Positions 35,801 through 60,383 of a stretch of DNA of 64,000 nt are shown piece by piece. The stretch lies in assembly GCF_004027225.2 (NCBI RefSeq), contig NC_044297.2:1649569-1713568 (forward strand). The letters are read 5' to 3'. The position numbers and the translations under genes were made by a program. How positions within the stretch are numbered: position 1 is the first letter of the stretch; the number at the start of each line of letters is the position of its first letter. The DNA is from Strigops habroptila. Lineage: Eukaryota; Chordata; Aves; Psittaciformes; Psittacidae. Under the pieces are notes generated by a model. That model was not told the origin of the DNA. It did no database searches and was given only the letters and a program-made list of their open reading frames with translations.

Positions 35801-36457
35801 ATATGAGGGAAGGATGGGGGGGTATTGGGCAAGGATATTGGGGGGATATGGAGGAAGGATATGAGGGAAGGATATTGGGGGGAAGGATATTGGGGAGATA
35901 ATGACAGGGATACTGGAGAAGTACATTGGGGAAGGGAGGATATGGGGGACACACACACACACTGTGCAAGGAAGGGGGACAACTCAGACTTGTTCCTTAT
36001 GGGGACGTGCCCATACCAGAGCAGGTGAGCTGGACCCAGCGCACCCCTGTGGGGATGCGTGTGGTGCTTTTGGGGTCCCCACTCACCCAGCTCCTTGACG
36101 AAATGCTTCATGTGCAGGTTGAGGGGGTGCAGGACGGACCCCCCCGCCTCGTAGCTGGCGCCCTCCACCTCCAGCGTGGCTAAGCGCCCCCCGACCGCCG
36201 CCTTCTCCAGCACCTCCACCCGCACATTCCTCCCGAACTTCTGCCGCAAGAAGTACGCGGCGGCCGCGCCACCGATCCCGCCGCCGACCACGGCTGGAAG
36301 AACGGACACCGGTCACCAGCGCTGCCCCTCGCAGCCCGCCCCGCAGCCCTTCCACCGCCGTACCGATCCTGCCGGGGGCATCGCGCTGCTGCGCAAGGCC
36401 CGGGACGGGCGAGCAGAGAGCGGCGGCGAGCAGCAGGAGGAGGAGCGGCGCCGCCAT
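32840..36457 (-). CDS. PCYOX1: Prenylcysteine oxidase 1, 6 exons, 499 aa
   Basis: FAD-dependent lysosomal thioether oxidase that splits farnesyl- and geranylgeranyl-cysteine into cysteine, a prenyl aldehyde and hydrogen peroxide, the last step in breakdown of prenylated proteins. Coding exons on the minus strand: 36457-36364, 36293-36087, 35087-34913, 34441-34230, 33986-33834 and 33498-32840. All phases agree, giving 499 aa (human 505). Residues 1-22 are a leucine-rich signal peptide. The dinucleotide-binding motif VVGGGIGG is at 33-40, followed by a second FAD segment, [11 protein letters not shown], at 80-90. The final exon ends in the conserved EKLKTEL. Four Asn-x-Ser/Thr sequons (NQT, NTT, NIT, NAS) fit a lysosomal glycoprotein. 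Intron 2 holds a minisatellite and a CR1. Confidence 0.96.
35133..35272 (-). mobile_element. CR1 LINE 3' stub in PCYOX1 intron 2
   Basis: Reverse CR1 tail (ATGGTTTGGGTTGGAAGGG to GAACACTGCCAGGATGG), so it lies in the same direction as PCYOX1 transcription, about 46 bases upstream of the exon 3 acceptor. Confidence 0.92.
35520..35940. repeat. Purine-rich minisatellite in PCYOX1 intron 2
   Basis: Imperfect tandem units of about 20-35 bases such as GGATATGAGGGAAGGATATT followed by a run of G. Plus strand is almost pure purine with TAT interruptions, so the PCYOX1 transcript carries a long pyrimidine-rich (C, U) stretch here. Confidence 0.88.
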
Positions 36458-36561
36458 AGCGGGACTGGGCGCAGCACCGCCCCGTCAGCGCGTCCCAGCG
36501 CCGGGCGGGACCTGCGGGCGGGCGGCGCGCCATGAGGGAGGGCGGCGAACTCATGCCAAGA

Positions 36562-36632
36562 GCGCCGCTGGTGTAGTGGTATCATGCAAGATTCCCATTC
36601 TTGCGACCCGGGTTCGATTCCCGGGCGGCGCA
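36562..36632 (+). tRNA. tRNA-Gly, anticodon CCC
   Basis: 71-nucleotide intronless tRNA gene. The acceptor stem GCGCCGC pairs with GCGGCGC, with discriminator A at 36632. The anticodon stem CAAGA/TCTTG encloses loop TTCCCAT with anticodon CCC at 36594-36596. The A box TGGTGTAGTGG is at 36569-36579 and the B box GGTTCGATTCC at 36611-36621. A TTTT Pol III terminator follows at 36638-36641. From memory the sequence agrees with a human tRNA-Gly-CCC isodecoder. CCA is not encoded. Confidence 0.97.
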
Positions 36633-36953
36633 AAATGTTTTAATTCTCATTATTTAACCATTAACCCCTTTCTTTTCACGTTCTCGCCCCTCGGGTGAGG
36701 AGGCACCAAACCCCCGGTGCTACCGGGGGATATCGCTTCGGTTACCGGTAACCGGACGCATGCGCTGGAGCGGCGGGAAAGCTTCATCCCGCCGGCTGAG
36801 GTGGGCGCATGCGCGTTACCGCCCCCTCCCGGCCGCCCGGGCCCCTTCACCCGCCATCTTGCGAGGAGCGGCGGCGGCGGCATTGTCCGCCGCTCGGGCT
36901 GCCCAGGCGCTGACGGGGCGGCGGGGCCGTGAAGAGCTGGGGCGGGCGGTGCC

Positions 36954-51124
<14,171 letters not shown>

Positions 51125-52200
51125 GGGAGGGAGGAGAGCCCCGGAGGTGTGTCACCACCAGGATTTATCCCATCGAGCGTTGGATGCCATGTATTTATTT
51201 AAGCAAGAGGAGAAAAACGGGGTTTGGGAGGGGGGAGAGGGAAGAAAAAGGAAAAAAACCCACAACAAAAGGGCGTTTTTGGATCCTGAAATTATCATCC
51301 CCATTGTTTAAAAACCCAAACAGAATCCCACGCCACGAGATGCTGGATATCCGCTGACTTTTGCCTTCTTTTTCCTCCTTTCTGTGCTTCTTAAACCCCT
51401 GCGGGTTTGGAAACGCAGCCGAACGCAGGGACTTCTGCCGCCAGGAACCGGGGGGCAGCACATTGCACAACGTTGAACCTTTTTTGGGGTTTCTTGGTTG
51501 GTTTTCTTGGCTTTCCTGGGAAGCAGCGTGTGCCCTTGGCCTTCCCAACGCTTCCCACCAGTGTATTATAAACCGTTGTACAAAACCCATACTTAACAAA
51601 CACAACAATGAAGCCAAAAGCGTGTGAATCCTGAAGCCTTTTAAACACGCCTCTTGTACAAAGCCTCCGTCTCTCCACTTTTGTTACACTGGGGTTGGGG
51701 GGGGGTTATTTTTTGATGCTAAATTATTGATTTACATCATTTTTATAGCTCCATGTCTCTCGCAGGGTGGGCTCAGCCTCAGCTCTGCTCCCCTCAGCTC
51801 CCAGGGACAGCGGGACTCCTGTTTTCACTATAACATGAAGGCAGGTTCTCGGTTTCTTTATTGGTTGGGTTCTTTTTTTACTGATTTCTACATCAACATG
51901 TACCGGTTCTGTAAAATATTTTAGCAAATTAAGATTTTGCACAACCATTTGTACGTCTCCTTCTTTAAAAGGTAGGACACAAAGTCCTTCACACGTGATT
52001 TCTGCCTCACATAGTCCCTTTTCATTCGTTTTCTGCTCTGTGGATGTTGAATATGTGCTCTGGGAAGAACGTGCCTCCTTGCTTCGTGTTGAATAATGGT
52101 ATAAAACTGCCCTTAGTAGTGGAAGGTGACCAGGGCTCTTGTTTTTGGCACTGTTTAAAGGCTAAAAATTACTTTTTCTGTCCTACCTCTGGACCAGACT
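51125..52200 (+). other. TIA1: TIA1 3' UTR
   Basis: Sequence after the TIA1 stop is T-rich with runs such as GAACCTTTTTTGGGG and TTATTTTTTGATG, consistent with a 3' UTR of about 0.8-1 kb. No canonical AATAAA is found near 51950, so the exact end is uncertain. Confidence 0.55.
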
Positions 52201-52350
52201 TAAGAAAAATGCCAAAAACCACTGAAAACAAGGGAAAAACCACCAAAAATAAGGGAAAAAACATCAAAAATAAGGGAACAAACATCAAAAATAAGGGAAA
52301 AGCCACCAAAAATAAGGGAAAGCCCACCAAAAATAAGGGGAAAATCACCA
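52201..52350 (+). repeat. 21-bp A-rich minisatellite
   Basis: About seven units resembling ACCAAAAATAAGGGAAAA with CC/AT variation, spaced about 21 bases. Because 21 is a multiple of three, the array stays open and reads as a lysine/asparagine heptapeptide repeat, which I regard as chance. It lies between TIA1 and the C2orf42 promoter. Confidence 0.85.
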
Positions 52351-52479
52351 AAACTGGCACTGTATGCGCCATTTGTTCTTACCCAATGGCCCCGCGGCCT
52401 CCTCGGCCCGAAACAGGCGGGAGGAGAGCGGCCGCAGGGGGAATTTTGGAGTGAAAAAGCCTAAAATCGGTCAATTCCT

Positions 52480-52800
52480 CCGAGCGCCTCACTGGGGGGG
52501 GGGCCCCCCCCCGCAGAGCACAGCGGGAGCGGGAACTACAACTCCCAGCATCCCCCGCTGCTCACCGCGTGACCTCAGCGGACCAATGGGAGAGGGCGCC
52601 ACGGCGGAGGCGGGTCGCGGCGGCGGCGGTGAGGGCAGGAGCGGGAGGGTGCGCGCCGCCGGTAAGGCGGGAGCAGGGCGGGGGGGGGGGGGGGGGGGGG
52701 AGAGGGAAGTGACGTCGGGGGGGGGGATGCCGCTGAGGCGGGGCGCCGTGAGGTGAAGGGGGGGTGGTCCCGGTACCGAGCCCGCCATCGGCGGGGGCCC
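52480..52800 (+). promoter_or_regulatory. C2orf42 promoter with ZNF143-type site and non-coding exon 1
   Basis: CpG-rich start region. ACTACAACTCCCAGCATCC at 52535-52553 closely matches the ZNF143/Staf motif. A CCAAT box is at 52583-52587 and a TGACGTC half-palindrome near 52710. A GTAAGG donor after 52661 probably ends non-coding exon 1, spliced to the acceptor at 54122. The perfect palindrome G10C9 at 52494-52512 and a run of about 21 G at 52680-52700 flank the start. Confidence 0.6.
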
Positions 52801-53009
52801 GGGGTGTCCCCTTCACCGCCGGGCCGAGGGCTCGGACTCCCGGTGCTTGGCGTAGAGCGAGGGGTTGAGGGGCTGGGACCCGTCACCGCGCTGAGGGGGC
52901 CGGTGCTGAGGCGGCGCTGCGCGGTGACAGGGATCGCTGAGGTGCGCTGGGAGGGGGGGGGGTGAGTGGTCACCAGCACCGGGGAGCGTGGCTTGTGGTG
53001 AGAACCGGC

Positions 53010-53482
53010 ACCAGAGGGACGTGGAGCGGGGCCAGAGGAGGCCACGGAGCTGCTGCGAGGGCTGGAGCAGCTCTGCTCTGGAGCCAGGCTGAGAGAGCTG
53101 GGCTGGGGCAGCCTGGAGAAGAGAAGGCTCCTGAAGGGGAGGCCTTAGAGCAGCTCCAGTGCCTAAAGGGGCTCCAGGAAACCTGGAGAGGGGCTTTGGA
53201 CAAGGGATGGAGGGACAGGCCAGGGGGAATGGCTTTAACCTGCTAGAGGGGAGATTGAGATGAGCTCTGAGGCAGAAGCTCTTCCCTGTGAGGGTGCTGA
53301 GGCGCTGGCACAGGGTGCCCAGAGAAGCTGTGGCTGCCCCATCCCTGGCAGTGTTCGAGGCCAGGTTGGACACAGGGGCTTGGAGCAACCTGCTCTAGTG
53401 GAAGGTGTCCCTGCCCGTGGCAGGGGTTGGAGCTGGATGAGCTTTAAGCTCCCTTCAACCCAAACTGGTCTGTGAGTCTATG
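53010..53482 (+). mobile_element. CR1 LINE fragment in C2orf42 5' UTR intron
   Basis: Forward CR1, 470 bp, from GACGTGGAGCGGGGCCAGAG to GGTCTGTGAGTCTATGA. Its middle part (GCCTAAAGGGGCTCCAGG) matches the reverse copy at 1535-1862. Confidence 0.93.
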
Positions 53483-54134
53483 ACATGAACATCCCCTGCT
53501 CTCTCCATCCCTCGCTCAGTGCCTGGTTGTCCCCTGGGAAGAGGGGTTTTGGCCATGGTGCGGAGCAGCGGGTGGAGACAAAGTGTGCAGAAACCCAACA
53601 GGAGTGGGTCTGGAGGGAATCACCCCATTCCTGCCCCACTGACACCGGGTTTTCTCCCCAGCACTGTCCTGTCATTTCCACTTCAGTGCTGCTCCGAGGC
53701 CCCTCGTCACGCATCCCCCAGCTCTATTTCCATCCCACATCCTTCAATTAATGTTATTTACCCCCGGGGATGAACCTCTCTTTGCATGCACCAAAAACCT
53801 CTCTTTTTACCCCTGTTTTCCTCCCGCTCTGCTGAGCCTGGGAAATGGCAGGGGATGGGTGTCAGGATGGGCACTTGGTCACACAGTGTGATGCTGTGGG
53901 GCATCGTGTCCCACCTCAGGCTGCAGCAGGGCAGCACAAGGACCAGCACCAACTCCTGCCCATCCTGCTGGCATCAGCAACCACTTGTTACTCTTCTCTC
54001 TGTCCTTTTCTCCCCTGACACTTCAGGGACAGGGGACATCACCCTCACAGTGCTCTCCCTCCCATCCCTGCTGCCTCCCCATGCTGCTAACCTCCTCTTC
54101 TCCCTGATCTCTGCCCATCCAGGTTCTCCAGAGG

Positions 54135-57100
54135 ATGGAGCCGGCGTCAGTGAGGACCAAGGTCCCTTCCTTCCTATCTGACCTGGGGAAAGCCACGCTC
54201 CGGGGTATCCGGAAATGTCCCCGCTGCGGCACGTACAACGGGATGCGAGGCCTGAGCTGCAAGAACAAGAACTGCGGCACCGTCTTCCGCTACAGCACAC
54301 GCAAACAGCCCAGTGTTGACGCCGTCAAGATCATCACTGGCTCTGACTTACAGGTCTATTCAGTGAGGCAAAGGGACCGGGGACCGGATTACCGGTGCTT
54401 TGTGGAGTTGGGGGTCTCCCAAACAGCCATCCAGACGGTGGACGGGACCATCATCACGCAGCTCAGCTCCGGCCGCTGCTACGTGCCGTCGTGTCTGAAA
54501 GCAGCCACGCAAGGTGTGGTGGAGAACCAGTGCCAGCACATCAAACTGGCCCTGAACTGCCAAACCGAGGCCACCCCGCTCGCCCTGAAGAGCTCAGTGC
54601 TCAACTCCATGCAGGCTTCACCCGAAACCAAGCAAACCATCTGGCAGCTGGCGACGGAGCCCACGGGGCCGCTGGTGCAGCGCATCACCAAGAACGTGCT
54701 GGTGGTGAAGTGCAAGGCCAGCCAGAAGCACAGCCTGGGCTACCTGCACGCCTCCTTCGCCCAGAAGGTGAGCAGCAAGACGTTGGCAGAGCACAGGTTC
54801 TCCTGCTCCTGCCAGGCTCCAAAGCCCATCAAAGGCAGCCCAGCCGAGGAGGAGACCCCGACACCACAGCGCTGCATTCATTTCTTCGCCTGCATCTGTG
54901 CCTTTGCCAGCGATGAGAGCTTGGCGCAGGAGTTTGCTGATGTCCTCGCCTACGACTCTGGTGGTAGGTGAGGGGGGATGTGACATGCAGAGGGTTTTGG
55001 GGGGCATCGAGGGGCTACTTGCTCTTGCCCTTCCCTCCTGCTCATACCCTGGCAGGTTCCTCGCTGTTCCTCCTTAGCCGGGGCTTTATTTCCTGCCCCA
55101 TCCCTCTGCAGGCAGAAAGCTTCTTGGGGAGTGAGCCCTCCTGGACTTGGCAGCTTGTTCCTGGGTTCTGGGATGTGGAAGCAGAGGGGGTGCTCCCTGT
55201 GCTCCTCTGGGAGCTGGTTGAGGGGATGAGGAGCAAGCCCAGAGGAGGCCACGAGGATGCTCAGGGGCTGGAGCAGCTCCCGTATGGAGCCAGGCTGAGA
55301 ACATTGGGGCTGTTCAGCCTGGAGAAGAGAAGCTGCGTGGAGACCTCAGAGCAGCTTCCAGTGTCTGAAGGGGGCTACAAGGATGCTGGAGAGGGACCTT
55401 CATCAGGGACTGTAGAGACAGGACAAGGGGTGATGGGTTCAAAGTGAAATAGGGGAAGTTCAGGTTGGATCTAAGGCAGAAGCTCTTCCCTGTGAGGGTG
55501 CTGAGGCGCTGGCACAGGGTGCCCAGAGAAGCTGTGGCTGCCCCATCCCTGGCAGTGTTCAAGGCCAGGTTGGGCACAGGGGCTTGGAGCAACCTGCTCT
55601 AGTGGAAGGTGTCCCTGCCCGTGGCAGGGGGTTGGAACTGGATGAGCTTTAAGATCCTTTCCAACCCAAACCAGACTGTGATTCAGTTCTGTGATTCTAT
55701 GGAGGCAGATCTCCCTGGGCTTTGCTGTGCTCAGGGTAAGTTGGGTGTCCTCCTCTCCTCGGGCCAGAGCAGCCCTGGGGGAAGCCCAGCTCAGTGTGAG
55801 CCCCTGGGGTGCAGTCCCTCAGGGGCTTGTTCACCCCAGTAGGTGCCCCTGGGTAATCCCATTGTGTCTTTAGGCACCCAAGGAGAGTGACATAGGTGAC
55901 ATGAGGGCGTTATGTTCCCCTCAATGTTCCCCCACATTGAAGTGTGTCTGCAGGACCAGGAGGGCTTTGGGGCTACTCTGAGGATGTTTGGGGTGTGCTG
56001 GGGAGGTCTCAGGGGAGCAATTGCTGATGTGGGGAGTTGAACACAGGACCTCATGTCCCGGCACCACTGGTGCTTGTAGTGTTGGTGCTTTTAGGGCCAG
56101 CAGCGTGTTTCTCCTAGGTGTGAAGGGGATGGTGGTGCCACAGTCGGTCGGTGGTCCCCAGTCCCCGGTGCAAGCTGGAGAAGCAGCTGCTGCCAAGCCC
56201 AAGAAGAGGAAAAAGGACCTAACACCTGGTGAGCATCAACTGGAGGCTCTGTGGGACGAGGAGGATGTGGGTTGAAGGCAAAAGCCATTGTGTGGGGTGC
56301 CTGTGGAGCCCCTGGACTTGTGCCCTGACACTCTCTTAATCCATCCCTCAGCAGCACAGGCCACCAGCCCTCTCCCTGCTCAGGACCTGGCTCATAGCAA
56401 CCCCAGGAGAAGCAGCCTGAAGAAGCCAGCAGTTGCCTCCTCCTCGCTGAAAAGACAAGGTGAGCCTTGGCCATGCATGTCACCAGAGGTTGGGAGCACT
56501 CAGGACCGGGTGGATGCCCGGAACCATTCAGTTCATGCTGTCATAGCATCATTTAAGTTGGAAAAGACCTTTAAGATGATGAATTCCAACCATAAACTTT
56601 GCACCCCTTTGATCTCCATTCCCTGTCTCTTGCAGGCTGTCCCCAGCTGCTGGACGAGTCCCAAGTGACCCTCTCCTTCCAGGAGTGGCTGGCCAGTGTC
56701 ACCGAGCGCATCCACCAAACCATGCATTACCAGTTTGAGGGTAAGGCTTTGGGGACCCTTTGAGCATCCCTCCCCTCCATGCACCACCTCCATCATGAAG
56801 CCCTTGGCAGCAGTAAAGGCCAGGTTGGGCAGAGCATTGGGCAACGTGGTTTAGTGTGAGGCATCCCTGCCCGTGGCAGGGGGTTGGAACTGGATGATCT
56901 TAATGTCCTTTCCAACCCAAACCATTCTGTGATTCTATGAAGTAACTGGGAAGCATGATTCTATGAAGGGAAGCAAGCAGTTGCTCTGAGAAGTTTCTAT
57001 CTATCTGCTTTGGGTCATTCCCTGAACATGGACAACTTTTTGGCAGCCTGGTGCTGGTGTTTATGCTGAGAAGGGAGAAATAGCTTTTTCTCCCATCCGT

Positions 57101-60100
57101 TGGAGGGGGAACAGCCCTTTCCAAGCACCATAAGAGCAGTAAGTGTCCCACGAGGCAAACACACACATCCTGCTGTGCATCACTATGTGGCATCACTGGC
57201 CTCCAGCAAGCTGCTGGCAATGACAGCAGAGAGGCACAACCTGCTGTGCTTGGGTCAGGGGTGGACTCCATGCTCCCAAGAGTCCCTTCTAACCCAGAAG
57301 ACTCTGTGATCTTAAAGACAGTGAAGTTGTCACCACCCAGCTTTGCAAACAGAGGGAGCAAATGCCACAAGGCCTCATCACTGCACACCCCAGGCCAGGG
57401 CAGACAGGGACATCCTAGGGCAGCAATGGAGGGGCTGGGGTCTCTATCAGAGAGCCAGGGCCATCACATGGAGTGCAGACAGTGGGGAGAGACACTTTAT
57501 AGAGATCATAGAACATCTCAACATGGAAAGGACCCATAAAGAGCATCCATCCCAACTCCCCACACAACTTGGTGTTGCTGTTCTGCTCTGGCTGGTAGAA
57601 GGGAATAAAGCCAAGAGGCCCAAGGCTCTGCTCAGCACCACCTGCAGACAGGGCAGGAGGCAAAGGACACAAACACCAGCCTGTGAACTCTACTGTGAAG
57701 GTGGTGAGATGCTGGAGGGCTGGAATAGCTGGAGTGTCCCCACTCAGCCCTACCTCTCCCCTGCCCTCAGCCCTTGTCTTCTCATTCATCCCCACACAGG
57801 CAAGCCCGAGCCGCTGGTGTTCCACATCCCTCAGGCTTTCTTCGAGGCACTGCAGCAGAGGATCTCCAGTGGGAGCACCAAGAAGAGGCTGCCCAACTCC
57901 ACCACTGGTAAGGCAGAGCACACTGCACTGGGTTAGGGCAGAGCACACTGCACTGGGTTAGGGCAGAGCACACTGCACTGGGTTAGGGCAGTATCTGAAG
58001 GGGGCTACAAGGATGCTGGAGAGGGACTTTTCATCAGGGACTGGAGCGATAGGGCAAGGGGTGATGGGTTTAAACTGAAACAGGGGATTTAGGTTAGAAA
58101 TAAGGAAGAAGTTCTTCCCTGTGAGAGCCCTGGCACAGGGTGCCCAGAGAAGCTGTGGCTGCCCCATCCCTGGCAGTGTTCAAGGCCAGGTTGGACACAG
58201 GGGCTTGGAGCAACCTGCTCTAGTGGAAGGTGTCCCTGCCCGTGGCAGGGGTTGGAGCTGGATGATCTTTAAGGTCCCTTCCAACACAAACCAGTCTAGG
58301 ATTCTATGACAAAGGCAGGTAGCTGCAGCCAGGAGCACAGAAGGGGAGCAGGAGAGCACCCCAAGGTCCCTGTGAGCTGCAGCCCCCCAAATCCCTCACC
58401 ACCCTTTTCCCTCCCCACAGCTTTTGTCCGCAAGGATGCTCTCCCCTTGGGCACCTTCTCCAAGTACACGTGGCACATCACCAACGTGCTGCAGGTCAAG
58501 CAGATCTTTGATACACCAGAGGTAAGGGGGGATGCAGCCCCCAGCCCCACCAGCACCCCCTGCTCACCCCCAGCCCCTCACCCAGGTACTTCCCTTGCTG
58601 TTGGCAGCTACCACTGGAGATCACACGCAGCTTCATCCAGAACCAGGACGGGAGCTACGAGGTGTTCAGGTGCCCCAAGGTGGAGGTGGAGAGCATCGCC
58701 AAGGCCTATGGGCACCCCAAGAAGCCACCCATCCGGCCTCTGGAGCTCCAGACCTTCCTCAAAGTGGGTAAGTAAGTGGGGCAGGCTGGGGGGCACAGCC
58801 CCCTATCCTCCACAACAAGATAGTCTCAAACAACTGAGCTGGTCCCACACGGTTCTCCAGGAAGAGCAAAAACCTCCCCTCTGTTCCCAGCCGGGGTGGC
58901 CACCACCTTCCTCCTCCCCTCCAGGAACCTGCAGAGGCAACCAAAACATCCCCCCAGGGGCAAAAAAAGCCCCCAAAACTCACCCAGCCCCTCAAAACTC
59001 CACCTTGGCTGCTTCTCCAGGGAGCTGCAGCACAAAAACATGGCACAAGGGGGACACATGGGCTCTATTTCCTCGTCCTTCATCCCATATTTTGGGGGCC
59101 CAGAGAAAGCCCCCAAAATAACAAACACCTTCCTCTTCTTCCTCTCCAGCAACCTGAACCCACATTCTCCCAGCCCCCAGAGGAGAAAAGCCCCAAACCT
59201 CACCTCCAGGGTCTTGTGCTGCTGCTTCAGGAACCTCCAGCAACACCAAACCCGCACCCCAAAGCCAACCGTGGCTCAGCCTCCACAAAGGGGGGCTCCC
59301 ACTGAGACACCCCCTGGCACTAAAGGGGGAGCCCACATTCTCTTACCCCTTAAAGTCCCTGAAGCTCTCACCAGCCTCCTCCAGGAACCTGCCCCAACAC
59401 CAATAGACCACCACCGCACCAATACCAACACCACAGCACCACCACCACAGCAATACCAATACCAACACCACACTAATACCAGCACCACCACAGCAATACC
59501 AACACCACACTAATACCAGCACCACCACCAGTACCACAGCAATACCAACACCAATACCAACACCACACTAATACCAGCACCACCACCAGTACCACACCAA
59601 TACGAACACCAATACCAACACCATAGCACTACCAGCACCACCACAGCAGTACCAATAACACCACCACACTAATACCAGCACCACCACCACCGCCACTCCA
59701 GCACTACCACCAGTACCACACCAATACCAACACCATAGCACTACCAGCACCACCAGCACCACCACAGCAATACCAACACCACACTAATACCAGCACCACC
59801 AGTACCAGCACCACTACCACACCAATACCAACACCATAGCACAAACACCACTCCACCAACACCACTACCACACCAGTACCACCACCACCACACCAACACC
59901 AATAATACCAATATTACCACCAATACTATCACCAATACCACCACTACACCAATACCAACACTACCACCACCACACCAATACTAACAACACTACCACCAAT
60001 ACCACCACCCCACCATCACCAATACCACCACCACACCAATACCACCACCACTACCACAGCACAACCACCACCACGCCACCTCAAGGGGCACCAGGACCTA

Positions 60101-60332
60101 CACTCTCTCCCTTTCCCCCCCAGGCAACATGTCTCCCACCCAGAAGGAGCCGACCCCCTTCATCATCGAGTGGATCCCCAACATCCTGCCCCAGGCCCGC
60201 ATCGGGGAGCTCCGCATCAAGTTCCAGTATGGGCACCACGGCGGCCCCCGGCCCAGCGCCCGGCACCGGCCCCCCAGCACCATGGAGCCGGGGCTGGAGC
60301 TCACCCCACTCACCACCATCCCCTTCTCCTGA
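54135..60332 (+). CDS. C2orf42: C2orf42 homologue, zinc-binding protein, 8 coding exons, 576 aa
   Basis: Conserved vertebrate protein of undefined function, probably nuclear. Coding exons: 54135-54963, 56118-56228, 56352-56459, 56636-56740, 57800-57907, 58421-58521, 58608-58767, 60124-60332; all phases agree and the product is 576 aa (human 574 from memory). An N-terminal zinc ribbon or treble clef has ligands C28, C31, C42, C47; a family of this kind is known from C2orf42 and HMGXB3. C224, C226, C247 and H249 fit the CxC-xn-CxH pattern of a SWIM zinc finger, and an earlier C115, C120, C133, H135 group resembles it. Residues 303-309, KPKKRKK, look like a nuclear localisation signal. The coding start sits 12 bases into the first coding exon. 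Introns hold several CR1 copies and two tandem arrays. Confidence 0.95.
55215..55702 (+). mobile_element. CR1 LINE fragment in C2orf42 intron
   Basis: Forward CR1, 490 bp, from GAGGAGCAAGCCCAGAGGAGG to TTCTGTGATTCTATGG, in the 1.15-kb intron after the first coding exon. Confidence 0.94.
56538..56592 (-). mobile_element. CR1 LINE tail stub
   Basis: Reverse 55-base CR1 tail (CATAGCATCATTTAAGTTGGAA to GATGAATTCCAACC), about 44 bases before the C2orf42 exon at 56636. Confidence 0.8.
56806..56942 (+). mobile_element. CR1 LINE 3' stub
   Basis: Forward CR1 3' end (AAAGGCCAGGTTGGGCAGAG to CATTCTGTGATTCTATGA), diverged, in a C2orf42 intron. Confidence 0.9.
57230..57312 (+). mobile_element. Possible old CR1 tail
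   Basis: GACTCCATGCTCCCAAGAGTC and TTCTAACCCAGAAGACTCTG resemble a decayed CR1 3' end, but divergence is high. Confidence 0.4.
57505..57620 (-). mobile_element. CR1 LINE fragment, divergent subfamily
   Basis: ATCATAGAACATCTCAACATGG and AAGGACCCATAAAGAGCATCC are the reverse tail of an older CR1 subfamily. The right border is unclear. Confidence 0.65.
57913..57987 (+). repeat. Three 25-bp units starting inside a splice donor
   Basis: Units GCAGAGCACACTGCACTGGG + TTAGG start at 57913, 57938 and 57963. The first base is the sixth base of the GTAAGG donor of the C2orf42 exon ending at 57907. Each unit ends in CACTGGGTTAGGGCAG, close to the real CACTGGTAAGGCAG junction. Confidence 0.92.
57988..58308 (+). 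mobile_element. CR1 LINE fragment in C2orf42 intron
   Basis: Forward CR1, 320 bp, beginning with GTATCTGAAGGGGGCTACAAGG directly at the end of the 25-bp array and ending TAGGATTCTATGAC. Confidence 0.93.
59395..60078. repeat. ACC-rich satellite in last C2orf42 intron
   Basis: About 680 bases built from CCAATACCAACACCAC, CACTAATACCAGCACCACC and similar units, in effect a (ACC)n array with regular AAT/GC variants. It ends 45 bases before the last exon, leaving a short CTCTCTCCCTTTCCCCCCAG acceptor tract. Confidence 0.93.
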
Positions 60333-60377
60333 GCCCCCCAACAGTGCCACAGGGACAGGACATGGGAGCACCCACAG

Positions 60378-60383
60378 AATAAA
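60378..60383 (+). terminator. C2orf42: C2orf42 polyadenylation signal AATAAA
   Basis: Canonical AATAAA 46 bases after the stop codon, giving a short 3' UTR. Confidence 0.85.

Noticed and set aside
52044-52454. 136-codon frame with lysine/asparagine heptapeptide repeats
   Set aside because: The heptad is produced by the 21-bp minisatellite. The frame crosses from TIA1 3' sequence into the C2orf42 promoter.
57913-57987. CRISPR-like direct repeats
   Set aside because: Units are directly tandem with no spacers and lie in a vertebrate intron.
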